From positions 1 through 44,237 of the forward strand of contig JAWLCQ010000022.1 in the NCBI GenBank assembly GCA_041687095.1: a stretch of DNA of 44,237 bases, given 5' to 3'. The DNA comes from JAWLCQ01 sp041687095. Lineage in GTDB: Bacteria > Planctomycetota > Phycisphaerae > SM23-33. Under the pieces are notes generated by a model. That model worked only from the letters and a program-made list of their open reading frames with translations. It ran no database searches and was not told where the DNA came from. The position numbers and the translations under genes were made by a program. Of the stretch, positions 9,343-17,823 are shown piece after piece (within the stretch, counting starts at the first letter, position 1; every line of letters begins with the position of its first letter).

Positions 9343-10339
9343 TGGAGGTCTCCTCGGCCAGGGCGGCGGTGATTCGCTCGTTCACGTGGGACTTGGAGTA
9401 CTCCAGGACCACGCGGACGGCGTTGGTGATGGCGCGGCGGTCGCTGGCGCCGTGGCAGATGATGCAGATGCCCGCCGCGCCCAGCAGCGGCGCCCCGCCG
9501 TACTCGTTGAAGTCGTACTTGTGCAGGATGGCGTGGGCGGCGTGCTTGAGGGTGTCCACGTGCTGGGGCATGGAGTCCCGGAGTTCCTTGAGCAGGCCCA
9601 TGATGACGCCCTCGGCCATGCCCTCGATGAGCTTGAGGACCACGTTGCCCACGAACCCGTCGCAGACCATCACGTCGACGGTCCCGCGGAAGACGTCGCG
9701 GCCCTCGACGTTGCCGATGTAGTTCACCCCGGGGTCGGCCTTGAGGAGTTCCGACGCCCCGCGGGTCAGGTCGTTGCCCTTGGCCTCCTCCTCGCCCACG
9801 CTCAGCAGGCCCACGCGGGGCGTGGAGACGTTGCAGATCGCGTTGACGTAGATCGACGCCATCACCCCGTACTGGTGCAGGTGCTGGGGGCGGCAGGAGA
9901 CGTTGGCGCCCACGTCGCACAGGGCCACCGGCCCGTGGTACGTCGGGGTGATCACCGTGATCCCGGGGCGGTGCACCCCGCGCAGCCGCCGGAGGTACAT
10001 CTGGGCCGCCGCCACGAACGCCCCGGTGTTGCCCGCCGAGATGCACGCGTCCAGCTCCCCGTCACGATGCAACCGCGTCATGACGGAGATGGAGCTGTCG
10101 GGCTTGGTCCGAATGGCCTCCACGGGGGGCTCGTCCATCCCGACGGCCTGCGTGGTGTGGCGGACGTCGATGAACGACGCGTCCTGCCCGGCCGCGTCCA
10201 GCGCGCGGCGGATCTCGGCCTCGTCCCCGAGGAGGACCAGGCGGTCAGAGGGGCCCAGCAGCTTGCCCGCCGCCAGGACGCCGAGGACGCGCTCCTCAAC
10301 CGAGCGGTCCCCACCCATCGCATCGATGCCAATGCGCAT
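9329..10339 (-). CDS. plsX: Phosphate acyltransferase PlsX
   Basis: PlsX makes acyl-phosphate from acyl-ACP for phospholipid synthesis by the PlsX/PlsY route. The 336-residue product begins MRIGIDAMGGDRS, the family hallmark, and carries SAGNTGAFVA and VCDGFVGNVVLK. The gene lies three bases after the rpmF stop and overlaps fabH at its 3' end, the classic rpmF-plsX-fabH order. Confidence 0.97.
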   Translation of the reverse strand: MRIGIDAMGGDRSVEERVLGVLAAGKLLGPSDRLVLLGDEAEIRRALDAAGQDASFIDVRHTTQAVGMDEPPVEAIRTKPDSSISVMTRLHRDGELDACISAGNTGAFVAAAQMYLRRLRGVHRPGITVITPTYHGPVALCDVGANVSCRPQHLHQYGVMASIYVNAICNVSTPRVGLLSVGEEEAKGNDLTRGASELLKADPGVNYIGNVEGRDVFRGTVDVMVCDGFVGNVVLKLIEGMAEGVIMGLLKELRDSMPQHVDTLKHAAHAILHKYDFNEYGGAPLLGAAGICIICHGASDRRAITNAVRVVLEYSKSHVNERITAALAEETSIAEG

Positions 10340-10342
10340 CGA

Positions 10343-10525
10343 TTACTTCTCCTTCTCGACCTTCAGACTCAGTCCGGGCCTCACATAGCCGCAGTTCTCG
10401 CATGCCGTGTGCGGCAGCCGCGGGTTGTTGCACCGCGGGCAGTCCACGTAGTGCGCGGCCACGCGGGCGTGGTGCGACCGGCGGCTGCGCGTCTTGGTCT
10501 TGGAAGTTTTCTGTACCGGAAGCAT
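10343..10525 (-). CDS. rpmF: 50S ribosomal protein L32
   Basis: A 60-residue basic protein starting MLPVQKTSKTKTRSRR, with the four-cysteine zinc-ribbon pattern CPRC...CENC in the second half. An upstream in-frame Met is possible, but this start matches family N-termini and has AGAAGGA 9 nt before it. It is the first gene of the FAS II/phospholipid operon. Confidence 0.95.
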   Translation of the reverse strand: MLPVQKTSKTKTRSRRSHHARVAAHYVDCPRCNNPRLPHTACENCGYVRPGLSLKVEKEK

Positions 10526-10579
10526 GGCTTCACATCCTTCTAACACGCGTTCATGTCTTGACTTACAACGCGCCTCCGC

Positions 10580-10607
10580 CGGCGGCCCGCTCCCGCGGGC
10601 CCCGCCG
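10580..10607 (-). promoter_or_regulatory. GC-rich hairpin in the rpmF leader
   Basis: GGCCCGC (10584-10590) pairs with GCGGGCC (10595-10601) around a TCCC loop. CGGC/GCCG extends the stem after a two-base bulge. If transcription starts near 10612, the hairpin sits in the 5' leader of rpmF, about 55-80 nt before the start codon. It could be an autogenous control site for L32 or simply leader structure. Confidence 0.4.
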
Positions 10608-10618
10608 ACGTGCCGCGA

Positions 10619-10647
10619 AACCTAGTTGTCCCGGCCGACGAAGTCAA
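10619..10647 (-). promoter_or_regulatory. Probable sigma-70-type promoter for the rpmF-plsX-fab operon
   Basis: On the minus strand a -35 box TTGACT (10642-10647) is followed after exactly 17 bp by TAGGTT (10619-10624). It lies between alaS and rpmF, about 95 bp before the rpmF start. The -35 matches 5 of 6 consensus bases; the -10 is weaker. Confidence 0.45.
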
Positions 10648-10661
10648 GCAAAATCGCCGGC

Positions 10662-13346
10662 CTACGCCTGCCCCAGCGCCGCGCGGACCCACCGCTCGGC
10701 CGCCGCCAGGGCCTCGGGCAGCTTCTCCACGTCCTTCCCCCCGGCCTGCGCGAGGGTGGGCTTGCCGCCCCCCTTCCCCCCCACCACCGGGGCCACGTCG
10801 CGAACCCAGTCGCCCGCCTTCACCGTCGAGGCGGCCGCCAGTTCGTCGCTCACCATCGCGATCAGCATCACCTTGTCGTCGGCCGCACTGGCGACGAACA
10901 GCCCCGCCGCACCCCGCTGACGCTCCACGTCGCACAGCGTCCGCAGCGCCCCGGGGTCGGCGAGGTCCGCCTGGCCGATCCGCACCTCCCCCGCCGGGCT
11001 CGCCACCGTCGCCACGATCTGCAGCCCCCCGGCCTTGGCAGACGAACCGCCCTTGCGGAGCTGCTTGATTTCCTTCTGCATCGCCGCCACGCGGTCCGGC
11101 AGGTCCTCCGGGCTCGTCCGCAGCGCCCCCGCCAGCGACCGCACCAGCTCGTCGAGCCGCTGCACGTGCTCGATGGCCCAGCGGCCCGTGACGGCGGTGA
11201 TCCGCCGCACGCCCTTGGCGACGGACTCCTCGGAGACGATCTTCAGCAGACCGATCTGCCCCGTCCGCTCCAGGTGCGTCCCCCCGCAGAACTCCACCGA
11301 CCCCCCCGCCTCCCCGATCCGCACCACGCGAACGGGGTCGGGGTACTTTTCTCCAAAGACTGCGCGCACCGTGGGGATCTTCTTGGCCTCCGCCAGGGGC
11401 AGCAGGGTCTTGGTGACGGGCTCGTCGGCGTAGATCCGCTCGTTGACCATCCGCTCGATCATCGCGAGCTGCTCGCCCGTGACGGCGGAGTTGTGCGTGA
11501 AGTCGAACCGCAGCCGCTCTGGGCCCACCACGCTCCCCGCCTGGTTCACGTGCTCGCCCAGGACCTCGCGGAGGGCCCAGTTCAGCAGGTGCGTGGCGGT
11601 GTGGTTCCGCATGGTGTCGCGGCGGAGCGGGGACACGACGGCCGTCACCGTCTGCCCGGGGCGAAGCGTCCCGGCGGTGACGGTCCCGACGTGCAGCACC
11701 GACTGCCCGGCCGCCAGCGTATCGCGGACCTCGAAGGATCCGCCCTCCCACGTCAGCGTGCCCGCGTCGCCCACCTGTCCGCCCTGCTCGGGGTAGAAGT
11801 TCGTGCGGTCCAGCACGACGGCCGCCGCGGCGCCCGTCGCCAACTCGCCCTCGGAGCGATACTTACCGTCCTGGCCCCACCCGAGGACCTTCGCCGCCAC
11901 GGGCCCGTCCTCGTACTTGGCCGCGCTGTCCGTCGCGGGCAGGCCCACCAGGGCCTCGACCTTGAAGGCGTCCCCCGCCCCCGCCGACGCCTGCCGGTGC
12001 GCCTCCATCGCCTGCTCGTACCCCGCCATGTCCACCTGCACGCCCTGCTCGGCGGCCATGACCTGGGTGAGGTCGATGGGGAACCCGTACGTCGCGTAGA
12101 GGTCGAAGGCGACGTCCCCGGGCAGCACCTTAATGCCGTCCTCCCGGAGGCGGTCCACCTGGCGCTGGAAGAGGTCGATCCCGCGGTCGAGGGTCTTCCC
12201 GAAGGACTCCTCCTCGTCGCGGATGGTCTCGGTGACGTAGGCCTGGCGGTCGGGGAGTTCGGGGAAGGCGTCGCCCAGGAGCGTCACCACCGTGGGGACG
12301 AGCTTATGGACGAAGGGGCCCTCGATGCCCAGGTGCTGGCGGCCGTAGCGGGCGGCGCGGCGGAGGATCCGCCGCAGCACGTAGCCCCGTCCGTCGTTGG
12401 AGGGCAGGACCCCGTCGGCGATGGCGCAGGTGAGGGAGCGGGCGTGGTCGGCGATGACGCGGAACGCCACGTCGCCGGGATCGGCCTCCCCCGTCACGTC
12501 GAACCGGTCCGCCAGGCCGCTGGAGGCCCCGTAGCGGTGGTCCGTGAACTGCTCGATGTGCTCCAGCAGGGGCACGAAGAGGTCGGTGGCGTAGTTGCTC
12601 GTCTTTCCCTGGAGGATGCGCCCGACGCGTTCGAGGCCCATGCCCGTGTCCACGTGGCGGGCGGGCAGGGGGCTGAGGGTTCCGTCGGCGGCGCGGTTGA
12701 ACTGGATGAAGACGAGGTTCCAGACCTCGATGACCAGGGGGTCCCCGGCGTTGACCATCTTCGCCCCGGTCCCGTCGGGGGTCTGGTCGAAGTGGATCTC
12801 GCTGCAGGGCCCGCAGGGTCCCGTGTCGCCCATCTCCCAGAAGTTGTCCTTCTTGGACCCTTGGAAGATGTGCGAGGGGTCGATATCGGTGACGGTCGCC
12901 CAGAGTTCGGCGGCTTCATCGTCGGGGGCGAGGCCCTCGGAGGCGTCGCCCTCGAAGACGGTGACGTAGAGGCGGTCCTTGGGGAGGCCCCAGACCTTCG
13001 TCAGCAGCTCCCACGCCCACTGGATGGCGTCGGCTTTGAAGTAGTCCCCGAACGACCAGTTCCCGAGCATTTCGAAGAACGTGTGGTGGTAGCAGTCGTG
13101 CCCGACGTCTTCGAGGTCGTTGTGCTTGCCCCCGGCGCGGATGCACTTTTGGGTGTTGGCGGCGCGGGAGTAGTCGCGGGTCTCGGTGCCCAGGAACAGG
13201 GCCTTGAACTGGTTCATCCCGGCGTTGGCGAACAGCAGCGTGGGGTCATCGGCGGGCAGGAGCGAGCTGGACGGAACGAAGGCGTGTCCGCGCTGGCGGA
13301 AGAACTCGATGAACTCGCTGCGTAGCTGTCCGCACGTCCGTTGCAT
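10662..13346 (-). CDS. alaS: Alanyl-tRNA synthetase
   Basis: The 894-residue class II synthetase charges tRNA-Ala. Visible parts, in order, are the N-terminal catalytic core (SEFIEFFRQRGHAFVPSSSL, then FANAGMNQFK), the editing domain with its zinc-site HTATHLLNWALRE and CGGTHLERTG, and the C-terminal DHHA1 glycine-rich GGKGGGKPTLAQAGGKD. The start at MQRTCGQLRSEF is chosen because the upstream in-frame residues do not resemble the family. It stands alone upstream of the rpmF operon on the same strand. Length is typical. Confidence 0.97.
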   Translation of the reverse strand: MQRTCGQLRSEFIEFFRQRGHAFVPSSSLLPADDPTLLFANAGMNQFKALFLGTETRDYSRAANTQKCIRAGGKHNDLEDVGHDCYHHTFFEMLGNWSFGDYFKADAIQWAWELLTKVWGLPKDRLYVTVFEGDASEGLAPDDEAAELWATVTDIDPSHIFQGSKKDNFWEMGDTGPCGPCSEIHFDQTPDGTGAKMVNAGDPLVIEVWNLVFIQFNRAADGTLSPLPARHVDTGMGLERVGRILQGKTSNYATDLFVPLLEHIEQFTDHRYGASSGLADRFDVTGEADPGDVAFRVIADHARSLTCAIADGVLPSNDGRGYVLRRILRRAARYGRQHLGIEGPFVHKLVPTVVTLLGDAFPELPDRQAYVTETIRDEEESFGKTLDRGIDLFQRQVDRLREDGIKVLPGDVAFDLYATYGFPIDLTQVMAAEQGVQVDMAGYEQAMEAHRQASAGAGDAFKVEALVGLPATDSAAKYEDGPVAAKVLGWGQDGKYRSEGELATGAAAAVVLDRTNFYPEQGGQVGDAGTLTWEGGSFEVRDTLAAGQSVLHVGTVTAGTLRPGQTVTAVVSPLRRDTMRNHTATHLLNWALREVLGEHVNQAGSVVGPERLRFDFTHNSAVTGEQLAMIERMVNERIYADEPVTKTLLPLAEAKKIPTVRAVFGEKYPDPVRVVRIGEAGGSVEFCGGTHLERTGQIGLLKIVSEESVAKGVRRITAVTGRWAIEHVQRLDELVRSLAGALRTSPEDLPDRVAAMQKEIKQLRKGGSSAKAGGLQIVATVASPAGEVRIGQADLADPGALRTLCDVERQRGAAGLFVASAADDKVMLIAMVSDELAAASTVKAGDWVRDVAPVVGGKGGGKPTLAQAGGKDVEKLPEALAAAERWVRAALGQA

Positions 13347-13717
13347 GGCGCTCTGCTCCCGGCCGACGTTCGGTGCGTCCCCAGGACGCACGAATGGCCA
13401 TACGTAAAGACCGGTGATTGTACCGCACGCCCTCCCCCTTGCCAAGAGCGTATTTTACGCCGCCCCAACCCCTCTCCCCCGCGGGGAGAGGTGCCCGAGC
13501 GCAGCGAGGGCGGTGAGGGCGCGCCCGCAAGTCGAGCACGGTGGGATTCGCTGAGGAGAGGCCTCACGCAAAGGCGCGAAGGAAAGAAGAAACGGCGCGG
13601 GTGCCGTGGCTTGCGAAGCGCAGCGAAGCAACCACGTCAAACCGACGCCGCCCCCGAATTACGTGGAATGCGTATAAGACTCACACCGTCCCCCCACGTC
13701 TCCGCCCCCACCGCCCG
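13347..13717. repeat. Intergenic region with two dispersed hairpin repeats
   Basis: No gene is seen. At about 13470-13520 there is a REP-like unit with the hairpin CTCTCCCCC-GCGGGGAGAG, followed by GTGCCCGAGCGCAGCGAGGG. At about 13597-13690 there is a second unit, GGTGCCGTGGCTTGCG...GCAACCACG, whose ends pair (GTGG/CCAC). It is followed by GAATTACGTGGAATGCGTAT. The second unit recurs at 16779-16905. Confidence 0.7.
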
Positions 13718-13951
13718 TCACCGAATCCGGACGTTGCCCCGGAAGTAGATCACGAGCAGCAGCCCGTCCAGCATCGCCTGCCCCGCGAGGAGCACGTACT
13801 GCAGCACGGCCGCGTCCCGGTCCGCAAGCAGCATCCCGATCAGCAGCACCGCCCACACCCCCACGGCCGCCGTCACCCCGCCCCGGCCCAGGTCGTCGCG
13901 GGCAATGTACAGCAGAACCCAGAAGATGACGAACAGCGCCCAGACCTCCAT
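13718..13951 (-). CDS. Small membrane protein of unknown function
   Basis: A 77-residue protein with three hydrophobic stretches (VWALFVIFWVLLYIA, a central AAVGVWAVLLIGMLLA, and LLAGQAMLDGLLLVIYF) and a basic end GNVRIR. This pattern fits two or three membrane helices. Start MEVWALF is preferred over a Met 11 codons upstream because the latter adds a polar, repeat-like stretch. I recognise no family. It stands between two repeat-rich spacers and no operon partner is evident. Confidence 0.5.
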   Translation of the reverse strand: MEVWALFVIFWVLLYIARDDLGRGGVTAAVGVWAVLLIGMLLADRDAAVLQYVLLAGQAMLDGLLLVIYFRGNVRIR

Positions 13952-14253
13952 GGCCGTGACTCCCTCGGCAGAAGGCGCCGCCATCCTACCCGCGCACGCC
14001 CACGGCGTACAGGTCCTTCGGGACGATCGGCGGAGCGGGCGGGGGCGGGAGGGAACGGCTGTTCACGACGGCGGCGAAAACCGCCCGGGGCGTGTCAGGA
14101 CCGCCCTCTGGAGCACCAGGAGATAACGGTTTCCCTCTATCCCCAGCGCCTTGACCGTGGGCTTACTGCCGTGCAGAGTGTCCCCTGTGGGTTCGCGGTT
14201 GGCAGCACTGTTCGCGGGGTCGGCGTTTGGACAGGCAGGAAAGGATGGCGCGT

Positions 14254-15336
14254 ATGCGGCATATCGAGACCGACCCACACAGCGGGGCGGAGGTCTACCA
14301 GCTTCTGGACGACCCGAGGCCGGCGGACAACATCTATGGCGAGCAGCCATACGCCTCGCCCGACGGGCGGCGGGTCGCGGTGCGGTTCTACCCCGCCGAG
14401 GGGCGCGACGGGGCACTGGGCGTGCTGGACCTCGACAGCGGCGAAGTCCACACCCTCATCGATGCCATGCCGCGATTCCCCGCCTTCTGCGCCTGGGGTC
14501 CGCACCTGTACGGGCAACAGAACGTGGACGGGCAAATCGTCCTGCGGCGATGGGACTGGGGCACGCTCGCCTGCGAGGACGTGCTGACCCTGCCGAGCGA
14601 GGCAACGCGGCCGAGCTACGGGACCATGTCGCCCGACGGCCGACAGTACGCCGTGAGCATCACGCGCGAGGACCAGTCGCGGGCCGTCCTGCACGCGGAG
14701 GTCGCCCGCGGCCAGTGGACCACGCTCGCCGACTCCCGCACGCACCGCCCCGGGGGCGAGGGGAGGCACTACCTGTTCAAGCACGAGCAGTTCAGCCGCG
14801 ACGGAACCCACCGCGTCCTCATCCAGGCCAACGTCCTGCCCGAGGTGCACGAGGTACACCTGGGCGTGCTGGCCGCGGGGCAGGAGGGCGTGCGGCGGCT
14901 CGCCTGCGACCGCCCGCACACCCCGCGCCCCACGGGGCACGAGGCGTGGATCGGGGCGACCGACGGGGTGCTGTTCTCGACCGACTACGACGGGCAGCGC
15001 CAGACGAACCTCTTCACCGTCGACGTGGGTGACGCCGAGCCCCGCCCCGTCATCCAGGGGCCCACGGGCTTCTGCCACGTCAGCGCCTCGCGGTGCGGGC
15101 GGTTCTGGGTCGCCGACGCCCCCGGCGAACCGGGCATCCCCATCTACGCCGGACGCATCGGCACCGGGCTCGCGCGCCCGCTCGTCGTCAGCCGCACCGT
15201 GCACGACGGGCAGCAGTGGTCGCACACCCACCCCTACCTGACCGCCGACAACCGCTGGCTGGTCTACACCTCGACGCTCCCGGGCCGCCCGACGGTCCAC
15301 GCCGCCCGCGTGCCCGATGCGTTCTGGGAGTCCTAG
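14254..15336 (+). CDS. Beta-propeller protein resembling oligogalacturonate lyase (PL22) / TolB-like
   Basis: A 360-residue cytoplasmic protein made of repeated PD40/WD40-like blades: YASPDGRRVAVRF, YGTMSPDGRQYAVS, FSRDGTHRVLIQ and LTADNRWLVYTS. The stretch GHEAWIG followed by GVLFSTDYD resembles the GHEFW region of PL22 oligogalacturonate lyases, as does the KHEQFSRDG segment. Whether the catalytic residues of PL22 are complete cannot be judged by eye. Start MRHIETDPH is favoured because AGGAAAGG lies 9 nt upstream; an ATG 9 bp earlier overlaps that site less well. The next gene begins 3 bp after its stop, so the two are probably co-transcribed with the sugar-isomerase cluster further down. 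Confidence 0.65.
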   Translation: MRHIETDPHSGAEVYQLLDDPRPADNIYGEQPYASPDGRRVAVRFYPAEGRDGALGVLDLDSGEVHTLIDAMPRFPAFCAWGPHLYGQQNVDGQIVLRRWDWGTLACEDVLTLPSEATRPSYGTMSPDGRQYAVSITREDQSRAVLHAEVARGQWTTLADSRTHRPGGEGRHYLFKHEQFSRDGTHRVLIQANVLPEVHEVHLGVLAAGQEGVRRLACDRPHTPRPTGHEAWIGATDGVLFSTDYDGQRQTNLFTVDVGDAEPRPVIQGPTGFCHVSASRCGRFWVADAPGEPGIPIYAGRIGTGLARPLVVSRTVHDGQQWSHTHPYLTADNRWLVYTSTLPGRPTVHAARVPDAFWES

Positions 15337-15339
15337 ACG

Positions 15340-16074
15340 ATGACACGCAGGAAACAGCCTCCGCCCACCGTGGCGCCCGCGCCCCCTCCGCTCACCGTCG
15401 ACATCACCGCCGGGTGCCACGGCTGCGCTGTTCACAGCCGTGCTGCCGGGAAGGACACGGCGGCGGACGGCGCGGCGGTGGCGGCCTCTCCGCTCACCGT
15501 GGACGTGGCGGCCCTGGCGGGCCTGGGGCACCGCTGCGGAGGGTGCCGGGTCGGGCAGCGGTTCTGCTGCGCGTCGTTCGACATCTGCGCCACCCTCCCC
15601 GAGATGGGGAGGATCATCGGCATGATGCCCGCGGCCGGACGCTACCGCCCGTCGCTGCTGTCGGCCAACGGGGCGCCCGCCAACGTCTTCGAGGAGACCG
15701 ACGACGGGCTCATCAGCATCGACACCGACGACGAGGGCCTGTGCGTCTTCGCGTACGAGGCGGGCGGGGGCGCACTGCGGTGCTCGCTGCACTCGGCGGC
15801 GCTGGACCTGGGCCTGTCGCCCGCGGCCGTCAAGCCCTCCGCCTGCACGCTCTGGCCGCTGGCGCTGGGCGGGGCGGACGACCGCCTGCTGACGATCTGC
15901 GAGGACGCGACGGACTTCCACTGCTGCACGGACCGCCCCCGGGGGGGCGGGAAGACCATCGCCCCGGCGCTGCTGGAGAGCATCGAGCAGCTCTACGGGC
16001 GCGACGCCCGCCGGCGCCTCGCCCTCGCCGCCCGCTCCGGGCAGCGGCGGGTGGCAATCTCGGGGCGGGGGTAG
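15340..16074 (+). CDS. Cys-rich protein resembling DUF3109/YkgJ metal-binding proteins
   Basis: The 244-residue product has a cysteine-rich core: CHGCAVH near the N-terminus, CGGCRVGQRFCCASFDIC at about 67-84, then CSLHSAALDLGL and KPSACTLWPLAL, and finally FHCCTD. The order of a CC-containing N-terminal cluster, an LHSAAL segment and a KP-S-C-LWPL segment matches the DUF3109/YkgJ group of putative Fe/Zn-binding proteins. Function is unknown. The proline-rich N-terminus contains an imperfect internal repeat, PPLTVDITA versus SPLTVDVAA. It follows the propeller gene by 3 bp. Confidence 0.55.
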   Translation: MTRRKQPPPTVAPAPPPLTVDITAGCHGCAVHSRAAGKDTAADGAAVAASPLTVDVAALAGLGHRCGGCRVGQRFCCASFDICATLPEMGRIIGMMPAAGRYRPSLLSANGAPANVFEETDDGLISIDTDDEGLCVFAYEAGGGALRCSLHSAALDLGLSPAAVKPSACTLWPLALGGADDRLLTICEDATDFHCCTDRPRGGGKTIAPALLESIEQLYGRDARRRLALAARSGQRRVAISGRG

Positions 16075-16204
16075 ACGGGGCGGGGCGGAGGGGTATGATG
16101 TCCGGCGGTGGTTGCGCAGCGCCGAACCGCGCGGGCACAGCGTGGACTCACACGCGGCGCCCCCGGGGCGGGGCCCGCAACGGCAGTGCCGGAAGGAGAA
16201 ACGC

Positions 16205-16753
16205 ATGCTCACGAAAGACGAAATCGTTCACCGCCAGGCCCAAGCGGCCGAGCTGATCGAACGCTCCGGGATCGTGCTGACCGAGGACGAGAAGCGCCAG
16301 ATCGAGATCGCCGACTTCGGGCTGGGCGAGTTCGAGCGGACGGGGCTCGCCATCGTGGTCTACGTGAACACCGACCGCTGCTGCGCGAAGGAGCTGGCCA
16401 TGCTCCCCGGGCAGACCTGCCCCGAGCACCGCCACCCGCCCATCAGCGCGGCGAACCCCGGCAAGGAGGAGACCTTCCGCTGCCGCTCGGGGCGCGTGTA
16501 CCTCTACGTCGCGGGCGAGCCCACCCCGTCCATCCGCGCGACCGTCCCCCCCGCGCCCCAGGGCGCGTACACCGTCTGCCACGAGGTCGTGCTCGAGCCC
16601 GGCCAGCAGTACACGCTCGGGCCCGACACGCTGCACTGGTTCCAGGCGGGGCCCGACGGTGCAGTGGTGTCGGAGTTCTCCACCCGCAGCCTCGACGAGA
16701 AGGACGTCTTCACCGACCCGCGGATCGCGCGAATCACTAAGGTCGCCGAGTAA
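16205..16753 (+). CDS. D-lyxose/D-mannose isomerase-like cupin
   Basis: A 182-residue single-domain cupin resembling D-lyxose ketol-isomerases. The metal-site residues are visible: PEHRHPP (two His), EETFRCRSGRVYLY (Glu of cupin motif 1) and DTLHWFQAG (His of motif 2). Family members interconvert D-lyxose and D-xylulose or D-mannose and D-fructose using Mn2+. A strong GGAAGGAGAA lies just before ATG at 16205, which sets the start despite a longer open frame. It is followed, after a repeat spacer, by an isomerase/epimerase and an oxidoreductase, supporting a sugar-catabolic role. Confidence 0.8.
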   Translation: MLTKDEIVHRQAQAAELIERSGIVLTEDEKRQIEIADFGLGEFERTGLAIVVYVNTDRCCAKELAMLPGQTCPEHRHPPISAANPGKEETFRCRSGRVYLYVAGEPTPSIRATVPPAPQGAYTVCHEVVLEPGQQYTLGPDTLHWFQAGPDGAVVSEFSTRSLDEKDVFTDPRIARITKVAE

Positions 16754-16776
16754 CGCGCATTCTACTTGGTTCTCGC

Positions 16777-16905
16777 GCGGGTGCCGTGGCTTGCGGAGCG
16801 CAGCGGCTTGCCTCGGCGGAGCCTTGGCGGAGACGGGAGCAACCACGTCCAACGGACACGGCATGAGAATTGCCTGGGATGCGTATGACCCCGGCGACAA
16901 GGAGC
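16777..16905. repeat. Second copy of the GGTGCCGTGGCTTGCG intergenic repeat
   Basis: GCGCGGGTGCCGTGGCTTGC at about 16779, then GAGCAACCACGTCCAAC and GAATTGCCTGGGATGCGTAT, parallel 13597-13690 in order and sequence, with extra inserted bases in the loop. GTGG near the start and CCAC near the end pair to form a hairpin. The unit lies between two sugar-metabolism genes. Confidence 0.7.
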
Positions 16906-16910
16906 AGCAG

Positions 16911-17687
16911 ATGACGCACGTGAAACGCGGATTGCAGACCATCACCTTCGGCGACAGCCAGCAGCAGCGGTTCCCCGAGGTCTTCCGCATCGCCGCCGAG
17001 AGCGGGTATGAGGGCGTGGAGATCGGGTATCGCCGCCTGGTGGGCGCGGACGCGGGGCAGTTGAGCGCCCAGTTGCGCTCGGCCGGTCTGGAACTGCCGG
17101 CCGCCCACACGGGCGGGAACCTGGAGGACCTCGCCCAGGCGGGGCGCGAGCAGCGGATGCTTGACACCATCCTCGACGCCGTCGAGCCCCTCGGGACGCG
17201 CCTGCTGATGTACTCCGGGCTGCGCTACGAGTCCGACGCGCAACTGCGAGCCGAGGTCGCCCGCCTGCAGCGATCCGCGCAGGCCTGCCGCGACCGCGGG
17301 TGGCGGCTGCTGTACCACAACCACGACTGGGAATTCGCCGACGGCGGACGCGTGTTCAGCGCCCTGCTTGACGAGACGGACGACGCCCTGGGGCTCTGCG
17401 TGGACGTGGGCTGGGTCGCCAAGGCGGGCGAGGATGTGCTGGCGACGCTCGAGGGCGTCCGCTCGCGGTTGGGCGCGGTGCACTTCAAGGACTTCGCGTC
17501 GCTCGAGCGCGGGGTGGTGGACACGGTGGTGCTCGGGACCGGCGTGGTCCCGCTCCGCGACGCCGCCGAGTGGGTCCGCGGCGCGGACCTGGGAACGATG
17601 TGGGTCATCGCCGAGCAGGACTCCGCCCCGGACCCCGAAGCGGCGGTGCGGGCGAATGGGGCGTTCCTGAAGGAACTGTTCGAGTAG
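16911..17687 (+). CDS. Sugar phosphate isomerase/epimerase (AP2EC/IolE-like TIM barrel)
   Basis: A 258-residue TIM-barrel protein of the xylose-isomerase-like superfamily. Diagnostic pieces are GYEGVEIGYR early, AAHTGG after strand 2, YHNHDWEF in the middle (metal-binding His), LCVDVGWVAKAG and AVHFKDF near the end. Members isomerise or epimerise sugars, inosose or keto-sugars using divalent metal. Start MTHVKRG has GGAGCAGCAG directly upstream; the longer open frame reads through the repeat and is rejected. The next gene is an oxidoreductase of the type usually partnered with this family in planctomycete sugar or inositol pathways. Confidence 0.85.
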   Translation: MTHVKRGLQTITFGDSQQQRFPEVFRIAAESGYEGVEIGYRRLVGADAGQLSAQLRSAGLELPAAHTGGNLEDLAQAGREQRMLDTILDAVEPLGTRLLMYSGLRYESDAQLRAEVARLQRSAQACRDRGWRLLYHNHDWEFADGGRVFSALLDETDDALGLCVDVGWVAKAGEDVLATLEGVRSRLGAVHFKDFASLERGVVDTVVLGTGVVPLRDAAEWVRGADLGTMWVIAEQDSAPDPEAAVRANGAFLKELFE

Positions 17688-17692
17688 AGACC

Positions 17693-17805
17693 GCTTTCAC
17701 CGCGGAGCACGCGGAGATCGCGGAGAGGACCGGAGCGATTCTGGTTCCTCTCCTTCCTCCTCCTCTCTCTGCGTCCTCCGCGGTCTCTGCGGTGAAAAGA
17801 AGGCC
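17693..17805. repeat. Inverted repeat TTCACCGCGGAG...CTCTGCGGTGAA
   Basis: The left arm (TTTCACCGCGGAGCACGCGG, about 17695) and the right arm (CCGCGGTCTCTGCGGTGAAA, ending about 17798) are complementary. The inner words GCGGAGAGGA and TCCTCTCTCTGCG extend the pairing. This is a widespread bacterial intergenic repeat type. It fills most of the spacer between the isomerase and oxidoreductase genes and could act as an attenuating hairpin. Confidence 0.8.
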
Positions 17806-17823
17806 AGGAAAGGAAACGCAGCA

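Noticed and set aside
14137..16212. Long minus-strand open frame opposite the propeller and Cys-rich genes
   Set aside because: It is a GC-driven shadow of two plus-strand genes with good motifs and ribosome-binding sites.
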